37,125 bases of DNA, taken from positions 1-37,125 of the forward strand of contig CAMVMK010000019.1 in the NCBI GenBank assembly GCA_947168585.1, in the 5' to 3' direction. The stretch's first letter is position 1, and each line of letters opens with the position of its first letter. Below are positions 8,344 through 15,789 of the stretch, in pieces. The position numbers and the translations under genes were made by a program. The notes beneath the pieces are model-generated. The model had not been told where the DNA came from. It did not search any database and was given only the letters and a program-made list of their open reading frames with translations. Source of the DNA: an uncultured Fretibacterium sp. Its GTDB lineage: Bacteria > Synergistota > Synergistia > Synergistales > Aminobacteriaceae.

Positions 8344-9426
8344 TTATATCAAGATAGATTTAATTATGCTCATTCCTTTTTCAACACGTTCAAAATCTGC
8401 CTGGCTTCCCATGTGCCCGATCCTGAAAACTTTTCCGGCTAATTTCCCGTAATTTCCGCCGACCGCAAGACCTTTTTCACGAAGACTCGAATTAAATTCT
8501 TTCCATGAAAATTTTTCCGGAACATAAAAAGCCGTTACTGTCGGTGAAGAAAATTTTTCGTCCTTAGGAAATAATTTCAAACCTGTTTCGCGGCCTAAAT
8601 CGCGGCAGAGTTGAGCGGCTTTTTCATGTCTTAAAATTGCGTTTTCAATACCTTCGCCAATAATTTTTTTCAGCGAAATATTTAATGCTTTCATTGAATG
8701 CCAGTCGTGTGTGTAAGGCATAAATTTTTTATCTTCAACGCCGCGCCAATCTTTGAAAGCCTCATAGCCTGAGTAATTAATTTTTTCGATAACGTCCCAA
8801 GCGAGTTTTGAAATTGTTGAAATAGAAAGAGACGGAGTTAATGACAAAACTTTTTGGCTTCCCCAAAGTCCTATATCAATTTCAGCGTCGTCAACGTCAA
8901 GAGAGGCTCCTCCGGCACTCGAAACAAAATCAACGACAAAAAGCGCGCCTATTTCGTGAGCAATTTTCCCGATTTCTTTAAGATTTAATGTTAAAGTTCC
9001 TGACGGAGTTTCGCAATGAACGGCAGTAATGATTTTAGGACGGAATTTTTTAGCGTGTTCATAAATTTTTTGAGTTTCAGGGATTAAATCATAATCGAAT
9101 GAGCAGATTTCAGCTTCAGCCCCGATCGTCCGCGCCATTTCCGCAAAACCCTCACCGAAAAGCCCTGATGATACAGCTAAAATTTTTTCGCCCGGTTTGA
9201 GCGTGCATTTAAGGCTCGCCCATAAAATCGACATAGCCTCGCCGCTCGTTATTAAAATGTCGTTTTTAGTGTGAAGAATTTTTTGAATTAAAATTTGATT
9301 TTCGTGATATAAATTAAAAAATTCGTCCTCTAAATCAGAACTTGCAAAATCAAAATTCCAAGCCGCCCTAATATCTTCGGGGACGCTTACGGGGCCGGGA
9401 ACGAGACCTATTTTGTATTTTTCCAT
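8344..9426 (-). CDS. Class V PLP-dependent aminotransferase (alanine-glyoxylate/serine-pyruvate type)
   Basis: The gene encodes 360 residues of fold-type I aminotransferase. The N-terminus has the VPGPVSVP substrate loop, and TSGEAMS forms the phosphate-side turn. D166 in VVDFVSS contacts the pyridine nitrogen, K192 in GSQKVL is the Schiff-base lysine, and a C-terminal FRIGHMG carries the carboxylate-binding arginine. Family members transfer amino groups from alanine or serine to glyoxylate or pyruvate. The exact substrate cannot be read here. It overlaps the upstream exported-protein gene by 19 bases and runs into the histidine kinase, so the genes are probably co-transcribed. Confidence 0.85.
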   Translation of the reverse strand: MEKYKIGLVPGPVSVPEDIRAAWNFDFASSDLEDEFFNLYHENQILIQKILHTKNDILITSGEAMSILWASLKCTLKPGEKILAVSSGLFGEGFAEMARTIGAEAEICSFDYDLIPETQKIYEHAKKFRPKIITAVHCETPSGTLTLNLKEIGKIAHEIGALFVVDFVSSAGGASLDVDDAEIDIGLWGSQKVLSLTPSLSISTISKLAWDVIEKINYSGYEAFKDWRGVEDKKFMPYTHDWHSMKALNISLKKIIGEGIENAILRHEKAAQLCRDLGRETGLKLFPKDEKFSSPTVTAFYVPEKFSWKEFNSSLREKGLAVGGNYGKLAGKVFRIGHMGSQADFERVEKGMSIIKSILI

Positions 9427-9872
9427 GAAGATAAAATCTCCCTTGCGATTGAAATTAATTCTTCTTGTTTTAATGCAGGACTTTCAATATTAAGAACTCG
9501 GCTCTCATCAACATAAACAGAGAGTGCAGGCGGTAAATGAGGCTGTCTTTCAAAAATTGCTTTATGTCCGTCAATTTCGAGAATTTTATATTCTGAAGCG
9601 GGCATTAATTTTTTAGAATTGTCAACGTATTCAGGGACATAAAGCCAGCCTGAGCCCTTGCCTTCGGTCAAAATTATTTCGAGAGTTCCGTGCGGAGAAA
9701 TTCTCTGATAATTTTGATAAACGACACGCCCTAAATCTTCGGAAGTTGCGTCTAAAATCAGCGGCGTTACAAATTCAGACATTAAGGTCCAGTCTCTTAA
9801 ATCAATATTAAAAGCCTCGCAGGAAAATGCGGAATTTAATATAAAAATTAAAGCTAAAATTATTTTTTTCAT
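9408..9872 (-). CDS. Small exported protein of unknown function
   Basis: The gene encodes 154 residues. The N-terminus has a lysine pair and a hydrophobic core ending near CEAF, a typical signal peptide of about 20 residues, so the mature protein should be periplasmic. No known family was recognised. The start ATG overlaps the stop of the DUF4416 gene as ATGA, which implies translational coupling, and its 3' end overlaps the aminotransferase start. Confidence 0.65.
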   Translation of the reverse strand: MKKIILALIFILNSAFSCEAFNIDLRDWTLMSEFVTPLILDATSEDLGRVVYQNYQRISPHGTLEIILTEGKGSGWLYVPEYVDNSKKLMPASEYKILEIDGHKAIFERQPHLPPALSVYVDESRVLNIESPALKQEELISIAREILSSWKNTK

Positions 9873-10384
9873 TTTTCAACCTCTTGAAGCCATAAACGCC
9901 GTACTTGCGATAAAAATTCGTCATAAACTCCGCTCGCAAAATCCGGGAAAGTGTAATCGAAACTCTGCCATTTTTTGAAACGCCACCTCATAGTAACTTC
10001 GCCGAAAATTCCATCGCGTAAATAAATTCTGTGAGCGTGGTCTTTCGTTGAAGCTAAAATTAATCTTGCTCCGTCTACATATCCCGGGTCAATATTAACG
10101 GCTCTAATTCCCTCGCGGCTTTGAGCTTCGATATTAATAGCAGCGTGTTTCCAATCTGCTAACTCTCCGGCGTTCCAAAGTCCCGGGAAACATACGAAAA
10201 TCCTCGTTAAGTTCGGCGCAATTTCGTGATAATAGTCAGTCCTGTCGAAAGGAACGGATTTAGAAAAAATTTCCGGTCTTCCCCAAAGTTTAGAGAGCTG
10301 ATCGACGCTCCAATTTAATAAATTTTCGTTATCGATAGGATATAAAATTCCTGCGATTAATTTCACTTGCGGTGATTTTTTCAT
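9869..10384 (-). CDS. DUF4416 family protein
   Basis: The best start is the ATG at 10384-10382 (171 residues). A longer frame reaches to 10477, but it would overlap the divergent pfkA start. Family hallmarks are visible: a KLIAGILYP opening, D(R)TDYYHE, a RIFVCFPGL stretch, AVNIDPGYV, LASTKDHAHRIYL and a late YTFPDF. The function of DUF4416 is unknown; it is widespread in Synergistota, Deltaproteobacteria and relatives. It heads the minus-strand run that continues into the exported protein, aminotransferase and kinase. Confidence 0.75.
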   Translation of the reverse strand: MKKSPQVKLIAGILYPIDNENLLNWSVDQLSKLWGRPEIFSKSVPFDRTDYYHEIAPNLTRIFVCFPGLWNAGELADWKHAAINIEAQSREGIRAVNIDPGYVDGARLILASTKDHAHRIYLRDGIFGEVTMRWRFKKWQSFDYTFPDFASGVYDEFLSQVRRLWLQEVEK

Positions 10385-10403
10385 GTTAAATTTTTTAATT
10401 CTC

Positions 10404-10431
10404 CTGAAAATTTTTATTTTTTTATTATAAT
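10404..10431 (+). promoter_or_regulatory. Probable pfkA promoter
   Basis: A perfect TATAAT (10426-10431) with a weak CTGAAA -35-like element 16 bases upstream, in the 84-base divergent gap. It is followed by AAGGAG 11 bases before the pfkA ATG. Confidence 0.45.
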
Positions 10432-10468
10432 TTAATTCAAAAATTTTTCCTAAGGAGTTTTTTATCAC

Positions 10469-11470
10469 ATGGAACAAGAACAGAAAAAAATTAGACGCAT
10501 AGGTGTCTTAACAAGCGGCGGAGACAGTCCCGGAATGAATGCCGTTGTCCGCGCTGTAGCCCGTACAGCGATGTATTACGGGATTGAATGCGTAGGAATT
10601 AGGCGCGGTTATCAGGGCTTAATCAACAGTGATTTCGTAATGCTAACAGCCGACATGGTCAGACACATTTTAGGGCGCGGCGGCACGATTTTATACACTG
10701 CACGCTGTGATGAGTTTTTGACGGAAAAAGGCCGTGAAAAAGCTGTCGGAACTTGTAGAATGTTAGGGCTTGACGGTATTGTAGCAATCGGAGGCGACGG
10801 GACTTTCAGAGGCGCACTCGAACTTTCAAGATTAGGCGTTCCTGTTATGGGTATCCCTGCTACAATCGATAACGACATAGGCTGCTCAAATTACACGATA
10901 GGCTTTGACAGTGCCTGCAATACAGCTATCGAATGTATAGACAAACTCCGCGACACAATGCAGTCTCATGAACGCTGCTCAGTTGTTGAAGTTATGGGAC
11001 GACATGCGGGATTTTTGGCTCTTTATGTCGGAATTGCAGTCGGAGCGACATCAGTTTTAATTCCTGAACACGAATTAAATTTTGAACACGATGTTGTTGA
11101 AAGAATACAGAACGCGAGACTTGCCGGAGCCACTCACTTTATGATAGTTGTTGCTGAGGGTGTCGGAAGTGCTTTTGAAATCGCAACGAAAATCAAAGAA
11201 ACAATCGGAATAGATCCGCGTGTTACAGTTTTAGGGCATATTCAAAGAGGCGGAGCACCGACCGGACGCGACAGAGAAACAGCCACAAGAATGGGTTATT
11301 ACGCTGTCCGTGCGTTTGCTGAAGGACGAGCCGGAAGCGTTATAGCAACTAAAGAGGGCGGAATAGTTGAAATCCCGATTGAAGAAGCCTTAGCAATGAA
11401 AAAGCATCTTCAAATGGATAGATACGAAATTCTTGAAGCTATCGCGGCATCAGGAACTTTGAGAAAATAG
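10469..11470 (+). CDS. pfkA: ATP-dependent 6-phosphofructokinase
   Basis: The gene encodes 333 residues. It phosphorylates fructose 6-phosphate with ATP in glycolysis. GGDSPGMNAVVR (17-28) and GGDGTF (108-113) form the ATP site; the glycine after GGD marks ATP rather than pyrophosphate use. PATIDND (130-136) carries the catalytic base D134, and VVEVMGRHAG and GHIQRGG complete the sugar-phosphate site. AAGGAG precedes the ATG. It is a single-gene unit, divergent from the DUF4416 gene. The stop codon runs directly into heptad repeats. Confidence 0.95.
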   Translation: MEQEQKKIRRIGVLTSGGDSPGMNAVVRAVARTAMYYGIECVGIRRGYQGLINSDFVMLTADMVRHILGRGGTILYTARCDEFLTEKGREKAVGTCRMLGLDGIVAIGGDGTFRGALELSRLGVPVMGIPATIDNDIGCSNYTIGFDSACNTAIECIDKLRDTMQSHERCSVVEVMGRHAGFLALYVGIAVGATSVLIPEHELNFEHDVVERIQNARLAGATHFMIVVAEGVGSAFEIATKIKETIGIDPRVTVLGHIQRGGAPTGRDRETATRMGYYAVRAFAEGRAGSVIATKEGGIVEIPIEEALAMKKHLQMDRYEILEAIAASGTLRK

Positions 11471-11777
11471 TTAGGAGTTAGGAGTTAGGAATTATAGCAA
11501 GCACAGTTTATTTACGGTAAGACCCCTCCGTCTCACTTCGTGAGCCAAATTTAATGCAGATTACTGCATTAAATCCCCTTAACAGGAGAGGCAAATGCGA
11601 GAGAATAATACGCCCCCTAATAAGGGGGAGAGGGCCATTTATGGCGAGGGGGTTACGTTTTTTAACTGAAATTACTATAAAAACACTCCTCGCTAATTTT
11701 TTGAAAAACTTTGAAGCATGAACATTAATAAAAAGTTTGGAAATTAAAAATTATTTTCTCACCCCTAACCCCTCACT
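11471..11777 (+). repeat. Non-coding mosaic of heptads and small hairpins
   Basis: No gene was found here. TTAGGAG heptads (11471-11491) open the block and inverted-orientation heptads (11758-11777) close it. Between them lie several small perfect stems: CTCAC/GTGAG (11532-11544), the palindrome at 11549-11574, CCCCCT/AGGGGG (about 11613-11628) and GCCAT/ATGGC (about 11634-11646). The stem-rich core looks like a folded repeat or non-autonomous mobile element bracketed by inverted heptads. Confidence 0.5.
11549..11574. repeat. 26-base palindrome, copy 1
   Basis: Perfect 11-base arms ATTTAATGCAG / CTGCATTAAAT flank a four-base loop ATTA. The identical 26 bases occur in reverse complement at 15467-15492, again next to CCCCT/AGGGG sequence. 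Confidence 0.85.
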
Positions 11778-11909
11778 GTTTTTTCTAATTGTTTGAGAAA
11801 AATAATTTTATCGAACAAAATATCTTTAAGAATTACCTAAACGAAAATAAATTTTTTTGATGTATAGTTCGGAAATGATTTGTCTGTAACTTAAAATTTT
11901 TTAGCTTTT

Positions 11910-11933
11910 TGTAGTAATAAATGTAGTAATAAA
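11910..11933 (+). repeat. Tandem pair of TGTAGTAATAAA
   Basis: Two perfect adjacent copies of a 12-base unit, flanked by T-run and A-run. Related pairs occur at 15653-15676 (TGTAATAATAAA) and 34531-34554 (TGTTGTGGCAAA). Confidence 0.8.
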
Positions 11934-11966
11934 AAATAAATTCTCCCCGTATCGAAGAATTTATTT
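11934..11966 (-). terminator. Hairpin AAATAAATTC/GAATTTATTT
   Basis: Ten-base perfect arms (11934-11943 and 11957-11966) with a 13-base loop, T-rich on the minus strand after the stem. It lies just downstream of the dead gene at 11979-12175 and may be the old terminator of the SH3-protein transcription unit. Confidence 0.45.
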
Positions 11967-11978
11967 GCGTGTATTATA

Positions 11979-12175
11979 TCACAAACTTAAAATTATTGCT
12001 TTTTTAATATCGCCGCGTGAAGTTACGATTTCATAGCCGTTTTTCAGCATTTTATCTTTAAGAGAAATGAGATACTAGCACTTTCTTGATTTTATTGTCG
12101 TAAAGTTTACAAGTATCAGCCGAAGCAGACTAAACAAACGCAAAAATTAAAACGATATAAAATAAAAATTTTCAT
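11979..12175 (-). pseudogene. Remnant of a small secreted protein gene
   Basis: An ATG (12175-12173) opens a hydrophobic, signal-peptide-like start MKIFILY. The frame breaks at once, but continues in other frames as SADTCKLYDNKIKKVLVS and then KMLKNGYEIVTSRGDIKKA, ending at TGA 11981-11979. At least two frame changes and internal stops are needed to join these pieces, so it is decayed. No family was recognised. It follows the exported SH3-like protein on the same strand. Confidence 0.5.
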
Positions 12176-12192
12176 AATAAAAAATCTATCTA

Positions 12193-13020
12193 TTATTTTT
12201 TATACCGCGAAATTAAAGATTTTATTTCTGAAGGCTTTAATTTTCTGACATTAACAAACTGTTTTGAAATCGCATAATAAGGTACGGTTTTCAATGAATT
12301 ATTTACAATTCTTCCTGCAACTTCATACCAGCCTTTATTATTTCTTTCTTCGATATTAACGAGTAAACGGTCGCCTTTAGACCTGCTGACTTGGAATTTA
12401 ACTTGACCGTCGGGAGCAAATTCACGGACGTTAACTTTTTCGCCCATAACTTCGCCGATATATAAATCGGCATAAAGACCAAAAAGCATTCTCATTTTCG
12501 ATGTTTGATTTTCTAATAACGAATAACTTATTGATTTTATTATGCCGTTTTCTACTGAAAATGTAAGCAGTCCGCCTCCGTCAGATTCTTCAAATTGTGC
12601 AACATGATGCATTATAGAAGAATTGCCGTAAATATGTTCTTTACCGAAAAAGTTTTCTACTTTGCTGAACGGCGCGCCGACTTTAATTCCATTCGTGAAA
12701 GTTAATTCTCCGCTGCTTGTAGAAAAATCTGCGATAAAACTATTTGACCAATTTTTGCTGCGGTATTTGCGGATTAAAACGTAATAATCATCATACCACG
12801 CTCTTGCGTAGACTGTTTCATCGCCGAGCATTTCATTTTTTACAAATTCAATATCCTGCAGATTATATTCTCCGCTCCAGCTTATTTGATTTGCAATTTT
12901 CTCAAGACTTTCATAAAAAATATTAAAATTTCTTTCATGTTCTTCATATGAAGAGAGGGATAACGCCGGAGAAACTGTGAAAAATATTAAAACTACAGAA
13001 AGTAAAAATTTTTTACTCAT
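12193..13020 (-). CDS. Exported protein with C-terminal SH3-like domain
   Basis: The gene encodes 275 residues. Signal peptide residues 1-21 (MSKKFLLSVVLIFF core, cleavage near ALS) imply a periplasmic or envelope location. The middle region (25-185) is unrecognised. Residues about 190-250 look like a bacterial SH3 domain: VNVREFAPDGQVKF, a basic turn, then KGWYEVAG. SH3b domains often bind peptidoglycan or peptide stems. The remnant gene at 11979-12175 follows, and the citrate-carrier fusion gene lies on the other side of a heptad hairpin. Its role is not known. Confidence 0.65.
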   Translation of the reverse strand: MSKKFLLSVVLIFFTVSPALSLSSYEEHERNFNIFYESLEKIANQISWSGEYNLQDIEFVKNEMLGDETVYARAWYDDYYVLIRKYRSKNWSNSFIADFSTSSGELTFTNGIKVGAPFSKVENFFGKEHIYGNSSIMHHVAQFEESDGGGLLTFSVENGIIKSISYSLLENQTSKMRMLFGLYADLYIGEVMGEKVNVREFAPDGQVKFQVSRSKGDRLLVNIEERNNKGWYEVAGRIVNNSLKTVPYYAISKQFVNVRKLKPSEIKSLISRYKK

Positions 13021-13044
13021 AAAAATCTCTCCTTAATAAAAAAT

Positions 13045-13088
13045 AATTAGGAGTTAGAAAAATAATTTCTACTTCCTAACTCCTAATT
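13045..13088 (-). terminator. Heptad inverted repeat forming a terminator-like hairpin
   Basis: Perfect 13-base arms AATTAGGAGTTAG / CTAACTCCTAATT (13045-13057 and 13076-13088) with an 18-base loop. On the minus strand a T-rich stretch follows. It lies between the stop of the carrier fusion (13099) and the start of the SH3 protein (13020), and is built from two heptad repeats in opposite orientation. Confidence 0.55.
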
Positions 13089-13098
13089 TCTAATTAAT

Positions 13099-15387
13099 TT
13101 ACAGCGGAGTAACTCCGAGCAGTATGCAGGCGGCTATAGAGAGAATACTTACACACCAAATCCAAGGAAGCGAGTATTTAATGTGTTCGCCTACATCAAT
13201 TTCAAGAAGTCCTAAACCTAAATACATTGCAGGCGATAACGGCGAAATCATTACTCCAACATTTTCTGCAACGAGTAAGACGCAGGCAACGTCCATAGGA
13301 TTTACGCCGAACTGCGAGGCTATTCCTACAACAACAGGCAATAAACCAAAATAGAAGCTGTCTGTGCCTAAGCACATAATCAAAGGCACCGCGAAACATG
13401 CAACTATAAAATGAGTATAGCGGCCTAAATCCGGCGGAATTACCGTAACTGCTGCCGAAGCCATAGCGTTTAACATTCCTGTACCGCTCAAAACTCCCGT
13501 AAAAATTCCTGCCGCAAATAACGTAACTACCATCGACATAGCAGCAACGCCGTAATTTTTGAGTTTTGCGTTTTGTTCTTTAAGCGATTTAATATTAAAC
13601 GGAAGTGAGAGAGCAAGCGCAATCATGAAAACATAAGCGTTATTAAATTTGCCTAACATTAATGTCGCAATTACTGCAATTACAAGAATTAAATTGTATG
13701 TCTGCAGCATTCCCGAAACTTTCGGGGCTTCGGCTGACGCTTTAGATACGGCTTCTTCAGCGGTGTCATCAGCAACAAGTCCGAGTTTTTTAATGCGCCG
13801 TTTTTGAATACCGCTGAGAACAAAAGCAACTATAAATGTAACAACAAGCATTGTCCCCTGTACCGGCAGCAATCTTTGCCAAAGGTTATTAGGGTCTGTC
13901 TCAAGAACTGTTGCCGCTCTGATAGTCGGGCCTCCCCAAGGACATACGTTCATAACTCCGATAGCTACGCAGATTAAAAGCATCAACGACCTGTTATCCA
14001 TTTTTAATTTCTTGAATAACGGGAGCATTGCTGTAATCGTGATAATAAATGTTGTTGCTCCTGCTCCGTCAAGATGTCCAATTATACCAACAGCGGCTGT
14101 CGCAAGCATTACCAAAGTTACATTAGTTCCGGCCTTTTTAATCAGGAAATTTACAACAGGGTCAAAAACTCCCTGATCGCTCATCAGCGAAAAGAACGAA
14201 ATCGAGAACACAAAAAGCGAAACTGTTGATACCATTTTTGAAATTCCCGAAGCAGCAAATCTATTCACTACGAACGGGTCAAAACCTGCAACAAGAGCGG
14301 CAATAGTCGGAAGTATAATAAAAGCAACCGGAGGAATTACAACTTTTTTAATTAAGCAGAAAATTAAAACTGCTACCATCACGAAGCCTATTATTGCGAA
14401 TTTCGTCTGCGGTGCAGAAGCGGCCTTTTTAGTTTCTGTTTTTGCAGGCTTTAACATAGCCGTGAAAGTTTTGTATTCTTCTGCAAGTTCTTTGGAATAT
14501 TCTGAAGCATTTACGAAACTTTTGCGCTCGTCATAGCCGCCTTTTTCTAAAAATGCTGTCCATTCGTTTGTTTCTGAAACTTTCAAAATAGCTGCTTCAA
14601 GAGCGTCAATATCTGCCTGCGGAGTGCCTTTTTTTGCGAAAATTCCGCGCTCGGGGCCGATAACTGAATCAATCCCTAATTCTTTTGCACACTCAACGTT
14701 CGGATAAGATTTCATTCTGTTTTCTGAAAGTGCCAATAACGGGACAATATTTCCTGAAGCTATTAAATCTGAAATTTCGTCAGTTCCAGTTATCATTAAA
14801 TCTATATTTCCTTCGTTGAGAGCGAGAGTTAAGCCCGCTCCGGTCGGGTAACTGACTTCAAGAACGTTGAGACCTTCGAGAGCCTGCTTAAGTGAAAGAC
14901 CGTCAACTCCCGTACTTGTGAGCATACCTACACTGACGCTTGACGGGTGGGCTTTGATGTAATCTCTAAGCTGTGAGAAAGAATTATAGCCGCGTTCTTC
15001 CATAGTTTTTTTAGAAGCCGCGATTATATTCGTAGCGTTGACGAGCCTTGCAACGGGTACAAATTCGTCAAGAAATTTGAATTTCATTGCTCCGGAAATT
15101 TCCTGAATTAAAAGGCTTTGAGTTCCTAATAAAAATATTGAACCGTCAGCAGGTCTGTCTTTGACGTAAGCCGCGCCGTTAGCACCGTTGCCGCCTGTAA
15201 CGTTGAGAATTTCGACAGTTTTTCCCAACTTTTTTTCAAGCAGAGGAGCAAGAGTGCGTAAAGTTGAATCAGCACCGCCGCCCTCGCCCCACGGGCATAC
15301 GATAGTGATTTTCCCGTCGGCAAACGCCGGAAGACACAGCGATAACGCAAGAAGAGCCGCTAAAAAAATGTATGCAAATTTTTTCAC
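13099..15387 (-). CDS. Fusion of TctC/Bug-type solute-binding protein with CitMHS-type citrate carrier
   Basis: The gene encodes 762 residues. A signal peptide (1-23, ending AFA) leads into a periplasmic binding domain of the tripartite tricarboxylate receptor type (about 24-312): IVCPWGEGGGADSTLR, a NVTGGNGANGA loop and a ligand-side GVDGLSLKQAL. A charged Ala/Lys linker (313-329) joins it to about ten or more membrane segments (330-762) of CitMHS type: GHLDGAGATTF, NVCPWGGPTIRAATV, LGTDSFYFGLLP and ISPLSPAMYLGLGL. CitMHS proteins move metal-citrate with protons. TctC domains normally serve separate TctA/TctB permeases, so this chain appears to carry its own ligand-capture domain. There is no frameshift or internal start at the junction. 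Confidence 0.85.
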   Translation of the reverse strand: MKKFAYIFLAALLALSLCLPAFADGKITIVCPWGEGGGADSTLRTLAPLLEKKLGKTVEILNVTGGNGANGAAYVKDRPADGSIFLLGTQSLLIQEISGAMKFKFLDEFVPVARLVNATNIIAASKKTMEERGYNSFSQLRDYIKAHPSSVSVGMLTSTGVDGLSLKQALEGLNVLEVSYPTGAGLTLALNEGNIDLMITGTDEISDLIASGNIVPLLALSENRMKSYPNVECAKELGIDSVIGPERGIFAKKGTPQADIDALEAAILKVSETNEWTAFLEKGGYDERKSFVNASEYSKELAEEYKTFTAMLKPAKTETKKAASAPQTKFAIIGFVMVAVLIFCLIKKVVIPPVAFIILPTIAALVAGFDPFVVNRFAASGISKMVSTVSLFVFSISFFSLMSDQGVFDPVVNFLIKKAGTNVTLVMLATAAVGIIGHLDGAGATTFIITITAMLPLFKKLKMDNRSLMLLICVAIGVMNVCPWGGPTIRAATVLETDPNNLWQRLLPVQGTMLVVTFIVAFVLSGIQKRRIKKLGLVADDTAEEAVSKASAEAPKVSGMLQTYNLILVIAVIATLMLGKFNNAYVFMIALALSLPFNIKSLKEQNAKLKNYGVAAMSMVVTLFAAGIFTGVLSGTGMLNAMASAAVTVIPPDLGRYTHFIVACFAVPLIMCLGTDSFYFGLLPVVVGIASQFGVNPMDVACVLLVAENVGVMISPLSPAMYLGLGLLEIDVGEHIKYSLPWIWCVSILSIAACILLGVTPL

Positions 15388-15466
15388 GTGAAAATACCTC
15401 CTGTAATTAAAATTTTTATTTCTTATTTTGGAAATTAATTAAGCTAATTATAACAAAGGTTAGGGG

Positions 15467-15492
15467 ATTTAATGCAGTAATCTGCATTAAAT
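15467..15492. repeat. 26-base palindrome, copy 2
   Basis: Exact reverse complement of 11549-11574 (11-base arms, loop TAAT). It sits inside a run of heptads, as if inserted between GTTAGGGG and TAGAGGTGAGGGG. Confidence 0.85.
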
Positions 15493-15652
15493 TAGAGGTG
15501 AGGGGTGAGAATTTTTTTGCCCATACGCATGGAGAGAAAAAATAAATTTTTGTTTCGTGATTTTTTAGGAGAAAGACACGAAAAACAAGTTAAAAATTTT
15601 TCTAAAAATTTTTTCGTGAGACTTTGCTATGAGAAATTAAAACTAAGATTTT

Positions 15653-15676
15653 TGTAATAATAAATGTAATAATAAA
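15653..15676 (+). repeat. Tandem pair of TGTAATAATAAA
   Basis: Two perfect 12-base copies, four bases ahead of the hairpin at 15681. This is the same layout as at 11910-11966. Confidence 0.8.
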
Positions 15677-15680
15677 AATA

Positions 15681-15705
15681 AATTCCCGACTTTCGCTCGG
15701 GAATT
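15681..15705 (-). terminator. Probable ftsH terminator
   Basis: Nine-base arms AATTCCCGA / TCGGGAATT with a seven-base loop, T-rich on both sides. It lies 85 bases after the ftsH stop and would work on the minus strand; the symmetry allows both directions. Confidence 0.65.
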
Positions 15706-15789
15706 TTTCTTGCAAATATTATAACATAAAACCTGCTCGTCCGACAGGCGGGAATAAATTTTTGTTCAGAGTTAAAAAATTTTTTCTTT

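Larger units (their letters stand above)
15388..15789. other. Gene-free interval between ftsH and the carrier fusion
   Basis: About 400 AT-rich bases with no convincing gene. It holds heptads GTTAGGGG and GAGGTGAGGGGTGAG (15458-15509) interrupted by the 26-base palindrome, a 12-base tandem pair (15653-15676), and a hairpin terminator (15681-15705). Promoter elements for the fusion gene should lie near its right-hand start, but none is distinctive. Confidence 0.5.

Noticed and set aside
9869-10477. Longer 202-residue start for the DUF4416 gene
   Set aside because: It would overlap the divergent pfkA start and ribosome binding site, and the first 31 residues have no family match. The ATG at 10384 fits the family N-terminus.
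11471-11777. CRISPR array
   Set aside because: Repeats are seven-base degenerate units and unrelated small stems, without regularly spaced 25-40 base repeats and unique spacers.
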